A stretch of 64,000 bases of DNA from Gammaproteobacteria bacterium (lineage in GTDB: Bacteria > Pseudomonadota > Gammaproteobacteria > Xanthomonadales > Rhodanobacteraceae). The stretch spans positions 1 through 64,000 of the forward strand of contig JAJPHQ010000017.1 in the NCBI GenBank assembly GCA_021325195.1, in the 5' to 3' direction. The notes beneath the pieces were generated by a model that saw only the letters and a list, made by a program, of their open reading frames with translations, did no database searches and was not told the DNA's origin. Each line of letters begins with the position of its first letter. The first letter of the stretch is position 1. A program made the position numbers and the translations under genes. This document shows positions 38,404 through 47,178 of the stretch, piece by piece.

Positions 38404-40245
38404 TCAGCGCTGCGCGCGCGGCACGGCGTCGAACGCGACCGTGAGCCGCGTTTGTCCGCCGGAAAACGGGACCGTGCCGTGCCAGAAATACGACGGAAAC
38501 AGCACCAGCGTTCCCGCCACCGGGTGGACCTCGTGCTCGGCTGACAGGGCGGGCGTGGTCAGGATGCCCGGCTCCGCGAACGTCAGCGTGCCTTCCCTGC
38601 AACGCGCGTCGTGCATGACTTCCGGCAAGTCGATGTAGCAGGCCGAGGAAATCCAGCCGTTGGGATGCACGTGGTTGTGGTGGAAGCCCGGCGCGTGCAG
38701 CCGCACCGACCAGCTTCCGCTGAACCGGTAGGCGCCCGCGTTGCGGCGCCGCAGCGGGTCCGGGCCATGGCCGGCGCGCGCCATGTAGTCGCGGATCGGC
38801 GCATCGAAGGCCTTGAACAGCGCCTGCACGACGGGGTCCGGGCTGCGCGCGAGGTCGCCCATGGTCTCGGTGCCGTGGCGCAGCGATTGAAACAGCAGCC
38901 GGTGGCGGAATGCCCCGTGCAACCTGTCCAGGCTGCGCTTCAGATCGCCGAGAAAACCGGCGAGATCGCGCCACGGCGGGGGAGGCTCGAGCTGGTACCG
39001 GACCACCAGCGACCGGTAATCGCACAGCTCGCGGTAGCGCTCGTCACCCAGCATCCGCCACGCGGTCGTCTGCAACGCGATCACGTACTGGTCATCGGGC
39101 GTTTGCCGGAGCAGCGCGTCACACAGCGCCACGGTCCCGCCCGGATCGCCCACGCCCAGACGCGCGGCCGCCATCAGTTTCATCGACGCGGCATCGCCGG
39201 GCAGCCTGCGCAGCGTGCTGGCCCCCAGATCCAGCGCGATCGCGGGATCGAATTCCAGTGCCGCCAGCCCGGCGCGCAGCAGCAGCGCCGGCGGCGCATG
39301 CGGACGTTCGATGCGCGGGGCGAGGCAGGCGTAAGCCGCGCGCGGATCGCCGGCGCCCTGCACCACGGCCGCCTTGACCGCCCACAAGGCGTCGTTGCCG
39401 GGGAACCTGCGCAGGGCCTCGTCGAGTGCGGCGGTGGCCCGGGCGGCATCCCCGGTGCGTATCCAGACCAGTCTGGCCAGATCGCCGTGCGCATCGGCGT
39501 GCTGGGGATCCCGTTGCAGGCAGCCCCGAAGCGCCGCTTCGGCGCGCTCGAGTTCACCGAGCGCAATCAGGCTGCGGGCGTGCGTGTAGCCGAGCGAGGC
39601 GCTTTGATAACCGCGCGACAGCAGTCGGTGCGCCGTCTGCTCGGCCTCGGCTTGCGACCCCGCCGCCTGCAGGGCGATCGCCAGCCCGTGCGCCGCGGCG
39701 GGATCATCCGGCGTGCCGTCCGCGATCCGGCGGTAGAAAGCCACCGCCTCCTCCGTTCGTCCCAGCGCAATCAGTGCCGTGACATGCTGCGTCACCAGTT
39801 CGGGAGCGGCCTTGCCGGCCGCGCAGAACGGCGCCGCGACCGCCAGCGCATCGGCATGGCGGCGACGGTCGTTGAGGTAACGCGCCAGCACCAGCGCCGC
39901 GCGCGGATCGGCCGTGGTTGCAGCGGCGGCGCGCCGGAGGAGCGGTTCGGCCTCGTCGCAGCGGCCGGCGTTGAGCAGCAATTCCCCCAGCATGGTCAGC
40001 GTGGGTGTCCAGTCCGGGGCGATCGACATCGCGTGGCGCAGCAGCGCTTCCGCGCCTGCCGGGTCGCCCGACGCCAGCCTGGTGCCGGCCAGCAGACGTT
40101 GCGCCTCGACGAATTCGGGGTGATCGCGGATCACGGTTTCGAGTTGCGCCTGCGCACTGCGGAATTCGCCCTGCTGCAACAGGCCGTCGATCCGGCGCAT
40201 CGCGTCGAGAAGAGGGGGCGGCAGCCTGGATCCGTCGCGGCTCAT
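38404..40245 (-). CDS. TPR-repeat protein with C-terminal 2OG-Fe(II) oxygenase-like domain
   Basis: A 613-residue protein with about ten TPR-like helical hairpins (residues about 10-400; repeated A..L...G....A...L pattern) and a C-terminal jelly-roll domain (about 490-610). The latter has HNHVHPNGWISSACYIDLP and HPVAGTLVLFPSYFWHGTVPF, giving a likely HxH/HxD...H iron facial triad and a distal arginine for 2-oxoglutarate (QTRL). TPR-oxygenase fusions often hydroxylate proteins; substrate unknown. It lacks a signal peptide, so it is cytosolic. Convergent with secA (18 bp) and divergent from nudE. Confidence 0.8.
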   Translation of the reverse strand: MSRDGSRLPPPLLDAMRRIDGLLQQGEFRSAQAQLETVIRDHPEFVEAQRLLAGTRLASGDPAGAEALLRHAMSIAPDWTPTLTMLGELLLNAGRCDEAEPLLRRAAAATTADPRAALVLARYLNDRRRHADALAVAAPFCAAGKAAPELVTQHVTALIALGRTEEAVAFYRRIADGTPDDPAAAHGLAIALQAAGSQAEAEQTAHRLLSRGYQSASLGYTHARSLIALGELERAEAALRGCLQRDPQHADAHGDLARLVWIRTGDAARATAALDEALRRFPGNDALWAVKAAVVQGAGDPRAAYACLAPRIERPHAPPALLLRAGLAALEFDPAIALDLGASTLRRLPGDAASMKLMAAARLGVGDPGGTVALCDALLRQTPDDQYVIALQTTAWRMLGDERYRELCDYRSLVVRYQLEPPPPWRDLAGFLGDLKRSLDRLHGAFRHRLLFQSLRHGTETMGDLARSPDPVVQALFKAFDAPIRDYMARAGHGPDPLRRRNAGAYRFSGSWSVRLHAPGFHHNHVHPNGWISSACYIDLPEVMHDARCREGTLTFAEPGILTTPALSAEHEVHPVAGTLVLFPSYFWHGTVPFSGGQTRLTVAFDAVPRAQR

Positions 40246-40419
40246 GGGGCTGTTCGTGCTTCACGGTCGGCACGCCGCCATTCTTCCACAACCCCCCGAA
40301 CCGTTGCGCCGCGGCAGCATCCGGGTTGGCGATCCCGCCGTGGCAGCCGCTGCGCGCCGCAGCCGGCGCCGGAACGATCCGCCATCGGCCGGCAACGCGC
40401 GCCCGGCTAGAATGACCGG

Positions 40420-40977
40420 ATGCCCACGCCGCCCACCATCCTTGCCAGACGCAGCATCCACGACAGCCGGTTCCTGCGCGTCGAGGAACTCGATCTCGCG
40501 TTCTCGAACGGCGAGAAGCGGACGTACGAACGGTTGACCGGTTCGGGGCTGGGCGCCGTGATCATCGTGCCCATGCGCGACGACGACACGGTGCTGCTGG
40601 TGCGCGAATACGGTGTCGGCGTCGATCGCTACGAACTCGGCCTGCCGAAAGGACGGCTGGACCAGGATGAAACCGTCGAGCAGGGCGCCAACCGCGAGTT
40701 GAAGGAGGAAATCGGTTACGGCGCGCGGCATCTGAAGATCCTGACCACGCTGTCGCTGTCGCCGGCCTACATGACGCACATGGCGCACGTGATCCTGGCG
40801 CAGGACCTGTATCCCGAACGGTTGCCGGGCGACGAACCCGAGCAGCTCGAAGTGGTGCCGTGGAAGCTGTCGGAATTGCACACGCTGGTCGCGCGCGAGG
40901 ACGTGACGGAAGGCCGTTCGATCGCGGCCCTGTTCATCGCACGCGAATTTCTAGCGGGGAGGTTCCAGCCGGCATGA
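40420..40977 (+). CDS. nudE: ADP-compound Nudix hydrolase NudE
   Basis: Hydrolyses ADP-ribose, NADH and Ap3A type compounds. The 185 residues contain a perfect Nudix box GRLDQDE-x7-RELKEEIGY (about 78-100) and the NudE context YELGLPKG and LSLSPAYMTHM. Begins the nudE-cysQ-mazG unit, in which each gene overlaps the next by 4 bp (ATGA). Confidence 0.93.
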   Translation: MPTPPTILARRSIHDSRFLRVEELDLAFSNGEKRTYERLTGSGLGAVIIVPMRDDDTVLLVREYGVGVDRYELGLPKGRLDQDETVEQGANRELKEEIGYGARHLKILTTLSLSPAYMTHMAHVILAQDLYPERLPGDEPEQLEVVPWKLSELHTLVAREDVTEGRSIAALFIAREFLAGRFQPA

Positions 40978-41780
40978 GCGCCCTGGAACGCATCGGTCAC
41001 CAAACCTGCGCGCTGGCGCGCCGGGCCGGGGCGGCGATCCTGGAAATCTACGCGGGCACTTTCGCGGTCGAGCACAAGGGCGACGATTCGCCTTTGACCG
41101 CGGCCGACATGGCCGCGCACCGGATCATCGTGGACGGCCTGCGCGCGCTGACGCCGGACATTCCGGTGCTGTCGGAGGAATCCTCTGACATCGCCTGGCC
41201 CGTGCGCCGCGCGTGGGATCGCTACTGGCTGGTCGATCCGCTGGACGGCACCCGCGAATTCATCAAGCGCAACGGCGAATTCACGGTCAACATCGCGCTG
41301 ATCGAGAACCACGCGCCGGTGCTGGGCGTGGTGCTGACGCCGGTCACGGGTGAGCTGCATTACGCGATCGCCGGCGACGGCGCGTTCCTGGAAGCCGCGC
41401 CGGGTGCGTTGCCGCGGGCGATCGAGACCCGCGCGGCAGCGCAGCCGCCGGTGGTCGCAGGCAGCCGTTCGCACGGCAACGAACGGCAGGCCGGTTTGCT
41501 GGCGAAACTGGGCGAATACCGCCTGGTGTCGATGGGCTCGTCGCTGAAGTTCTGCCTGATCGCGCGGGGCGAGGCCGACCTGTACCTGCGCACGGGGCCG
41601 ACCTCGGAGTGGGACACCGCGGCGGCGCAGTGCGTGGTGGAGCAGGCCGGCGGCGCGGTGCTGGATCTCGCCGGCCAGCCGTTGCGCTACAACACCCGCG
41701 ACTCGCTGATCAACCCGGAGTTCCTGGTGGCGGGCGACACGTCGGTGGACTGGCTGGCCAGGCTCGGGTGCGCGGCATGA
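40974..41780 (+). CDS. cysQ: 3'(2'),5'-bisphosphate nucleotidase CysQ
   Basis: Removes the 3' phosphate from PAP, a product of sulfate activation and of acyl carrier protein loading. It is a lithium-sensitive IMPase-fold phosphatase of 268 residues. The metal site is intact: GDDSPLTAADMAAH, LSEES, WLVDPLDGTREFIKRNGEFTVNIALI and GPTSEWDTAAAQCVVEQAGG. A GGGGAGG sequence precedes the ATG. Pairing with nudE and mazG suggests a nucleotide house-cleaning unit. Confidence 0.95.
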   Translation: MSALERIGHQTCALARRAGAAILEIYAGTFAVEHKGDDSPLTAADMAAHRIIVDGLRALTPDIPVLSEESSDIAWPVRRAWDRYWLVDPLDGTREFIKRNGEFTVNIALIENHAPVLGVVLTPVTGELHYAIAGDGAFLEAAPGALPRAIETRAAAQPPVVAGSRSHGNERQAGLLAKLGEYRLVSMGSSLKFCLIARGEADLYLRTGPTSEWDTAAAQCVVEQAGGAVLDLAGQPLRYNTRDSLINPEFLVAGDTSVDWLARLGCAA

Positions 41781-42589
41781 ACGCCACGGCGCGCGCCGAC
41801 ATCGACAGGCTGCTCGCGATCATGGCGCGGCTGCGCGACCGCGAGCACGGCTGCCCGTGGGATGTCGAACAGGATTTCGATTCGATCGCGGCCTACACCA
41901 TCGAGGAAGCCTACGAGGTCGCCGACGCGATCGACCGCAGGGACCACGCCGCGCTGAAGGACGAGCTGGGCGATCTGCTGCTGCAGGTCGTCTTCCACGC
42001 CCGGATGGCCGAGGAGGCCGGCCTGTTCGATTTCGACGACGTGGTGAACGCGATCAGCGACAAGCTGGTGCGCCGCCATCCGCACGTGTTCGCCGGCGCG
42101 CGTTACGCGAACGTCGAGGAACAGACCCGCGCGTGGGAGGCCATCAAGCGCAGCGAACGCAGCGCGAACGGCGAGGGCGACCACAGTGCGCTGGCCGGGA
42201 TCGCGCGCGGGCTGCCGGAATGGAGGCGCGCGCTGAAACTGCAGCAGCAGGCCGCCGCGGTCGGTTTCGACTGGCCCGGTCCCGGGCCGGTGCTGGACAA
42301 GCTGGCCGAGGAGATCGCCGAATTGCGCGAGGAATTCGCGCGCGGCGACCGCGACCGACTCGAGGACGAACTGGGCGACGTGCTGTTCGTGGTGGTGAAT
42401 CTGGCCCGTCACGCCGGCGTGGACTTCTCGCGCGCGCTGCGCCGGGCCAACGCCAAGTTCGAGCGCCGCTTCCGCCGGATGGAGGCGCTGGCCGCCGGGG
42501 CCGGCGAATCGCTGCACCGCAAGCCGCTGGCCGAGCAGGATGCCTTGTGGGAGCAGGCCAAGGCCGAGGAACGCCGCGGCGGGCCGTGA
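41777..42589 (+). CDS. mazG: Nucleoside triphosphate pyrophosphohydrolase MazG
   Basis: Cleaves (d)NTPs to NMP and pyrophosphate, thereby cleaning nucleotide pools. The 270 residues have two MazG domains; the first has CPWDVEQDFDSIAAYTIEEAYEVADAI and DELGDLLLQVVFHA, the second EEIAELREEF and DELGDVLFVVVNLARHAGVD, with the EExxE...ExxD metal pattern in both. ATGA overlap with cysQ. Confidence 0.95.
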   Translation: MNATARADIDRLLAIMARLRDREHGCPWDVEQDFDSIAAYTIEEAYEVADAIDRRDHAALKDELGDLLLQVVFHARMAEEAGLFDFDDVVNAISDKLVRRHPHVFAGARYANVEEQTRAWEAIKRSERSANGEGDHSALAGIARGLPEWRRALKLQQQAAAVGFDWPGPGPVLDKLAEEIAELREEFARGDRDRLEDELGDVLFVVVNLARHAGVDFSRALRRANAKFERRFRRMEALAAGAGESLHRKPLAEQDALWEQAKAEERRGGP

Positions 42590-42693
42590 CCGGCCGTGCC
42601 GCAAGTCACGCTGCCGTTGGACACATGCGCCGCGCCATCCGGATGCTACGCTTGGGCCGTCCGCCGTTCCGGCGGCTGGTCAGGAGACTTTCC

Positions 42694-43530
42694 ATGCGCA
42701 ACATGATGGCAATGCTTGCCGCACTGTCGCTGCTGGCATTCGCCGGTGCGGCAGGCGCGGCCGAATGCAGATACAGCAGGCCGGTCAATGCCTGGGTGAA
42801 CGCCGCCGGCCTGCGCTCGCTCAAGGTCGATCTCGGTTCCACCGACATGCACATCCGGGGCGTGGCGGGACTCGCCAGCGTGGAAGTGAAGGGCACCGCC
42901 TGCGCGTCGAACCGGGACTGGCTGAAGGATCTGCGCGTCACCGCGAGCCGGCAGGGCGACAGCGCCACGCTGGATGCGGAGAACCGTGACGTCCACATCA
43001 ACTTCTTCGGTTCCAGCTACGCCTACCTCACGCTCGACGTGCGGGTGCCGGCCTCGCTGGCCGTCGCGGTGGACAGCGGCTCCGGCGACGTCGATGCCGC
43101 CGGGCTGGCGTCGCTCGATTTCCATTCCGGCTCGGGTAACCTGAAGGCGCAGGACATCGCCGGCGCGCTGACCCTGCAGCTGGGCTCCGCGGACGTGGCC
43201 GCGCGGCAGGTCGGCAGCGTGACCTTGAACGGCACCGGTTCCGGTGACGTGACCGTCGATGGCGTGAAGGGTGACGTGCATGCCGACCATTCCGGTTCGG
43301 GTGACCTGAGTTTCCGCAACGTGCAGGGCAGCGTGCGGGTCGGCTCGACGGGTTCCGGCAACGTCACGCTGGACAACATCGGCCGCGACATCGACGTGGG
43401 CAGCACCGGTTCGGGCGACGTGATCGTGAACGGCGCGGGCGGCAACCTGCACGTCGGCTCCACCGGCAGCGGCGATGTCCGCTACCACGGCATCAAAGGC
43501 ACGGTCAGCGTGCCCGGGCACGACGATTGA
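42694..43530 (+). CDS. Exported DUF4097/DUF2807-like beta-repeat protein
   Basis: 278 residues with a clear signal peptide (MRNMMAMLAALSLLAFAGAAGA, cut near residue 23) and GGAG ribosome-binding sequence. The mature part has two cysteines (AECRYS, GTACASN), possibly a disulfide. The second half (about 120-275) consists of repeated strands with GSGDV, GSGNL, GTGSGDVTVDG and TGSGNVTLDN, forming a right-handed beta-helix-type solenoid typical of these putative auto-transporter-adhesin-head/DUF4097 proteins. It precedes a two-component system, so it could be a regulated envelope protein. Molecular function unknown. Confidence 0.8.
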   Translation: MRNMMAMLAALSLLAFAGAAGAAECRYSRPVNAWVNAAGLRSLKVDLGSTDMHIRGVAGLASVEVKGTACASNRDWLKDLRVTASRQGDSATLDAENRDVHINFFGSSYAYLTLDVRVPASLAVAVDSGSGDVDAAGLASLDFHSGSGNLKAQDIAGALTLQLGSADVAARQVGSVTLNGTGSGDVTVDGVKGDVHADHSGSGDLSFRNVQGSVRVGSTGSGNVTLDNIGRDIDVGSTGSGDVIVNGAGGNLHVGSTGSGDVRYHGIKGTVSVPGHDD

Positions 43531-43642
43531 GAAGTGCGGTCACGGAGCTCTTCGCCATGGATGGCGGTTTTCCGGCCGCTTCCACGTGCAGGGAAGCATG
43601 ATCGAGAAGTGCGGTCAGGACGGCCGCTTTCACGTGCAGGGA
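43529..43642. repeat. Imperfect direct repeat after the DUF4097 gene
   Basis: GAGAAGTGCGGTCA occurs at 43529-43542 and 43604-43617. GGCCGCTT(C/T)CACGTGCAGGGA occurs at 43574-43594 and 43622-43642. The second unit lacks 27 bp of the middle of the first. The first copy begins at the stop codon of the gene. A local duplication with later deletion is the simplest reading. Confidence 0.7.
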
Positions 43643-43645
43643 GGC

Positions 43646-43682
43646 AAAAAAGCGGCGGGCAGAGGGGATGCCTGCCCGCCGC
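43646..43682 (-). terminator. Leftward intrinsic terminator without a known gene
   Basis: Perfect 11-bp GC stem (43652-43662 GCGGCGGGCAG, 43672-43682 CTGCCCGCCGC) with a 9-base loop. On the minus strand it is followed at once by six Us (A-run 43646-43651), the classic Rho-independent form. On the plus strand there is no T-run after it. No minus-strand gene is recognised to its right, so the transcript it would end is unidentified. Confidence 0.65.
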
Positions 43683-43887
43683 AGTGCCACTCGTGATGCC
43701 ATGACGGCGTTGCGCCGTCACGGGTGTAACGCGGCCGGCCGGAATCGGTTGACAGCGCGGCGTGAGCCGCCCTCCTCCGCGGCCGCGCCAAAGGGACGGT
43801 GCTTCACGCCGCGCTCACCCGCAAGGCGTCACATTGCGCCCGTGCGCGCCGGGGCGCGGACGCCGGAAGGCAGCGGGGGCACGACAG
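43683..43887. other. Regulator upstream region with a hairpin
   Basis: Contains a TGACGGCG-TTG-CGCCGTCA hairpin (43702-43720), a TTGACA hexamer at 43749-43754 without a good -10, and no convincing ORF. It probably holds the promoter of the two-component system. Confidence 0.45.
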
Positions 43888-44622
43888 ATGCACGCAGACA
43901 GGCAGGAACGACAAACGGGAATGGTGCTGCTGGTGGAGGACAACACCGGCATCGCCGAGATGGTGGGCGAATTCCTCGAGCGCCGCGGCTACTCCGTGGA
44001 CTTCGCCGGCGACGGGGTGAGCGGTTTGCACCTGGCCGTCACCAACAGCTACGACGTGATCGTGCTGGATCTGATGCTGCCGGCCATGGACGGTCTGGAC
44101 GTGTGCCGCAGGCTGCGCGGTGACGCCAAGAAGTCCACGCCGGTGCTGATGCTCACCGCGCGCGACACGCTGGAGGACAAGCTGGTCGGGCTCGACGCGG
44201 GTGCCGACGATTACCTCGTCAAGCCGTTCGAGCCGCGCGAGCTGGAGGCGCGGATCCGCGCGCTGATCCGGCGCGACCGCCGCCAGGTTTCCAGCGAGGT
44301 GTTGCAGGTGGGCGACCTGGTGCTGGATACCGCCACGCTGCGGTTGACCCGGGCCGGCGAGGAACTCCAGGTGTCGCCGATCGGATTGCGCCTGCTGACC
44401 ATCCTGATGCGCGAATCGCCGCGGGTGGTGACCCGGCGCGACATCGAGCGCGAGATCTGGGGCGATACGCTGCCCGATTCCGACACGCTGCGCTCGCACC
44501 TCTACAACCTGCGCCGGGTGGTGGACAAGCCGTTCGCCAAGCCGCTGCTGCACACCATCCACAGCGCGGGCTACCGGCTGGCGGATCTCGACGAGGAAGC
44601 CGCGGGCACCCGGAGCCGCTAG
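43888..44622 (+). CDS. OmpR-family response regulator
   Basis: Two-domain transcription factor of 244 residues. The receiver (about 11-128) has the acidic pair VEDN, phospho-acceptor D61 (VLDLMLP), the conserved TA(R) and K (LVKPF). The C-terminal winged helix (about 145-235) has the recognition region DTLRSHLYNLRRVVDKP. Start ATG 43888 follows GGGGGC; ATG 43921 (MVLLVEDN) is possible. Its kinase lies 273 bp downstream. Target genes unknown; the adjacent exported protein and peptidase are candidates. Confidence 0.93.
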   Translation: MHADRQERQTGMVLLVEDNTGIAEMVGEFLERRGYSVDFAGDGVSGLHLAVTNSYDVIVLDLMLPAMDGLDVCRRLRGDAKKSTPVLMLTARDTLEDKLVGLDAGADDYLVKPFEPRELEARIRALIRRDRRQVSSEVLQVGDLVLDTATLRLTRAGEELQVSPIGLRLLTILMRESPRVVTRRDIEREIWGDTLPDSDTLRSHLYNLRRVVDKPFAKPLLHTIHSAGYRLADLDEEAAGTRSR

Positions 44623-44662
44623 GCAAGCCCTGAACCAATCCATCCAGGATTTGCCAGGGCAC

Positions 44663-44783
44663 GCCGGATTCGCTGCACGCCCGAATCCGGCTTCGCCGAT
44701 CAAGCACGTACAACCCATGCGTGCTCGATTGGCGGGCCGCACCTTCACGTGCCGCACGGAAACCCTGATGAATCGGGGTTTCC
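44663..44783 (+). other. Stem-loop chain between response regulator and kinase
   Basis: Three inverted repeats in the 273-bp gap: GCCGGATTCG / CGAATCCGGC (44663-44691, perfect 10 bp), an AGCACG/CGTGCT near-palindrome (about 44703-44725), and GGAAACCC / GGGTTTCC (44758-44783, 8 bp). They could reduce kinase expression relative to the regulator, or define separate transcripts. Confidence 0.6.
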
Positions 44784-44895
44784 CCAGGCGTTCCGTGTGC
44801 GCGCGGTCCGCAACCTCCGCAACGTTGCCCCGACGGCGCGGAGCGGCGGACAATCGGGATCACGCACACTGCACGTTCCGGATGCTGCCTGAGCC

Positions 44896-46227
44896 ATGAC
44901 CCGTTACGCCGGCATCGGCCACCGCTTCTGGGTGATGTTCACGCTGTGGGTGGCGGCGATCAGCGTGGTCACCGCGCTGGGTGTGTATGGCGCCGCCAGC
45001 TCCACCCAGCAGGCCGTGGCCCGGCAGGCGCTGGACCGCGAGGCCCGTTACTACGCGCGCAAGGCCGCGCACGAACCGGCGGCACCGCTGCCGGACACCT
45101 ATCTGATCAGCGGCTGGCTGCAGAAGCAGGGCGAGCCCGACGACGTGCCGCCGCGTCTGCGCGGACTCGCGCCGGGCTACCACGTGATCCATTCCGATGC
45201 CGGCGACGGCACCGCCTACGTGACCGACATTGCCGGCGGGCGCCTGTACCTGCTCTACAACCGCGACCGCCCGACCCGGATGGTGATGCTGTTCGGCCTG
45301 ATTCCGGTGGTGCTGGTGGTGCTGATCATCTACTTCGCGACGTACCTGACCTACCGGGCCTCGCGCCGCGCGCTCTCGCCGGTGATCGCGCTGGCTTCGG
45401 TGGTGAGGCAGTGGGATCCGGACCATCCCGATCCCGCCACGCTGGCACCCGGCAACATTCCGGAAGCGTCCGACAGCGACGTCGAGGTGCTGTCGCGCGC
45501 GCTGTACAACTTCGCCACCCGTCTGGAGGCGTTCGTCGAGCGCGAGCGCAACTTCACCCGCGACGCCAGCCACGAACTGCGCACGCCGCTGACGGTGATG
45601 AAGGTCGCCGCCGACGTGCTGGCCGACGAGGAAGGCCTGTCGCCGTTCGCGCAGCGTTCGCTGGCGCGGATCCGCGGCTCGGTGCGCGAGATGGGAGCGC
45701 TGATCGAGGCGTTCCTGGTGCTGGCGCGCGAGTCCGACACCGGCCTGCGCGACGAGGATTTCCTGGTCAACGACGTGGTCGCCGACGAGGTCGCGCGCTA
45801 CCGCGAACTGCTGGGCGAGAAGCCCGTCGAACTGCGGCTGGTCGAGCATGCGCGCTTCGCGCTGCACGCACCGCCGCGGGTGTTCGCGGTGACGATCGGC
45901 AACCTGATCCGCAACGCCTGCCTGTACACCGAACGCGGCAGCGTCACCGTCGAGATCGGCAGCGACAGCGTGCGCGTGATCGACACCGGCAGCGGCATGA
46001 GCGAGGAAGATCTGGAACGCGCGTTCCAGCCCTTCTATCGCGGCAGCCGGACCGGCGGCAAGGGACACGGCATCGGCCTTGCGATCGTGCGCCGGCTGGC
46101 CGACCGCTACGGCTGGCGCGTCACCCTGGAAAGCACGCTGGGCAAGGGTACCACCGCGACCGCGCATTTTCCGGCAGCGCGGCCGCCGGACGCGGCGCTG
46201 CCGCAGACGGCCGGAGAGCGGGCATGA
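44896..46227 (+). CDS. Sensor histidine kinase
   Basis: Inner-membrane kinase of 443 residues, partner of the preceding regulator. Two membrane helices (about 11-33 and 132-155) enclose a periplasmic sensor of about 100 residues with no family I recognise. A HAMP-like linker is followed by the H box DASHELRTPLTV (H226), the N box NLIRNACLYTE, and GSGMSEEDLERAFQPFYRG and GHGIGLAIVRRL (G boxes). The stop overlaps the next gene. Confidence 0.93.
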   Translation: MTRYAGIGHRFWVMFTLWVAAISVVTALGVYGAASSTQQAVARQALDREARYYARKAAHEPAAPLPDTYLISGWLQKQGEPDDVPPRLRGLAPGYHVIHSDAGDGTAYVTDIAGGRLYLLYNRDRPTRMVMLFGLIPVVLVVLIIYFATYLTYRASRRALSPVIALASVVRQWDPDHPDPATLAPGNIPEASDSDVEVLSRALYNFATRLEAFVERERNFTRDASHELRTPLTVMKVAADVLADEEGLSPFAQRSLARIRGSVREMGALIEAFLVLARESDTGLRDEDFLVNDVVADEVARYRELLGEKPVELRLVEHARFALHAPPRVFAVTIGNLIRNACLYTERGSVTVEIGSDSVRVIDTGSGMSEEDLERAFQPFYRGSRTGGKGHGIGLAIVRRLADRYGWRVTLESTLGKGTTATAHFPAARPPDAALPQTAGERA

Positions 46228-47171
46228 GCAGGGCCGCGGTGATCGAACCCGTGCTGCTGGTCCACGGCGGCGCGGGGGTGCGAAGGCAGGACATCGATGC
46301 AGGGAGCGAGGACGAAATACGCGGCGCGCTCGCGCAGGCGCTGCGGCAAGGTCACGCGCTGTTGCAGGCCGGCCATGGCGCGCTCGACGCGGTGACGGCC
46401 GCGGTGGTGGTGCTGGAAGACAGCCCGCACTTCAACGCGGGCCGCGGCGCGGTGTTCACGCACGACGGCAGGAACGAGATGGATGCCGCCGTCATGGACG
46501 GTGCCACGCTGCGCGCCGGCGCGGTGGCCAACCTCGAGCACGTCAGGAATCCCGTGCTGCTGGCGCGCGCGGTGATGGAACATTCGCCGCACGTGATGCT
46601 GGCCGGAGCGGGTGCCGAGACGTTCGCGCGGGAGCACGGCATCGCGCTGGCCGATCCGGACTATTTCCGCACGGAACTGCGCTGGCGGCAGTGGCAGGAA
46701 GCGCTGCGGCGGGAAGCGTCGGGCTCGAATGAAGACACGCCCGGCGGAGATCGCTTCGGCACCGTCGGGGCGGTCGCGCTGGACGTGCACGGGCATCTCG
46801 CCGCCGCCACCTCCACGGGCGGCATGACCGGCAAGCGCTGGAACCGGATCGGCGATTCGGCGGTGATCGGCGCGGGCACCTACGCCGATTCGCATTGCGC
46901 GGTGTCCGGCACCGGCTGGGGCGAGTTCTACATCCGCACCGCCGCGGCGCACGCGATCTGCATGCGGGTGGCGCACATGCGCCAGTCCGTGCATGACGCG
47001 GCCGAACGGGTGATCCGCGGAGAGATTCCGGAACTCGGCGGCAGCGGCGGCGCGATCGCGCTGGCGGCCGACGGCACCTTTGCGATGCCGTTCAACACCG
47101 CCGGCATGTTCCGGGGCCGGATGGGCGCGGACGGCGTGCCGCACGTGGCGATCTGGAAGGACGAACCCTGA
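46224..47171 (+). CDS. Isoaspartyl peptidase / L-asparaginase (Ntn hydrolase)
   Basis: Plant-type asparaginase of 315 residues that releases isoaspartyl residues from damaged peptides or hydrolyses asparagine. It activates itself by cleavage before T180 in DRFGTVGAVALD. Other motifs: VHGGAG near the start, HFNAGRGAVFTHDGRNEMDAA, STGGMTGKRWNRIGDSAVIGAGTYAD and SGTGWGEFYIR. It overlaps the kinase by 4 bp, so the two are expressed together; this pairing is not a usual one. No signal peptide, so cytosolic. Confidence 0.93.
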   Translation: MSRAAVIEPVLLVHGGAGVRRQDIDAGSEDEIRGALAQALRQGHALLQAGHGALDAVTAAVVVLEDSPHFNAGRGAVFTHDGRNEMDAAVMDGATLRAGAVANLEHVRNPVLLARAVMEHSPHVMLAGAGAETFAREHGIALADPDYFRTELRWRQWQEALRREASGSNEDTPGGDRFGTVGAVALDVHGHLAAATSTGGMTGKRWNRIGDSAVIGAGTYADSHCAVSGTGWGEFYIRTAAAHAICMRVAHMRQSVHDAAERVIRGEIPELGGSGGAIALAADGTFAMPFNTAGMFRGRMGADGVPHVAIWKDEP

Positions 47172-47178
47172 CCCGCCG

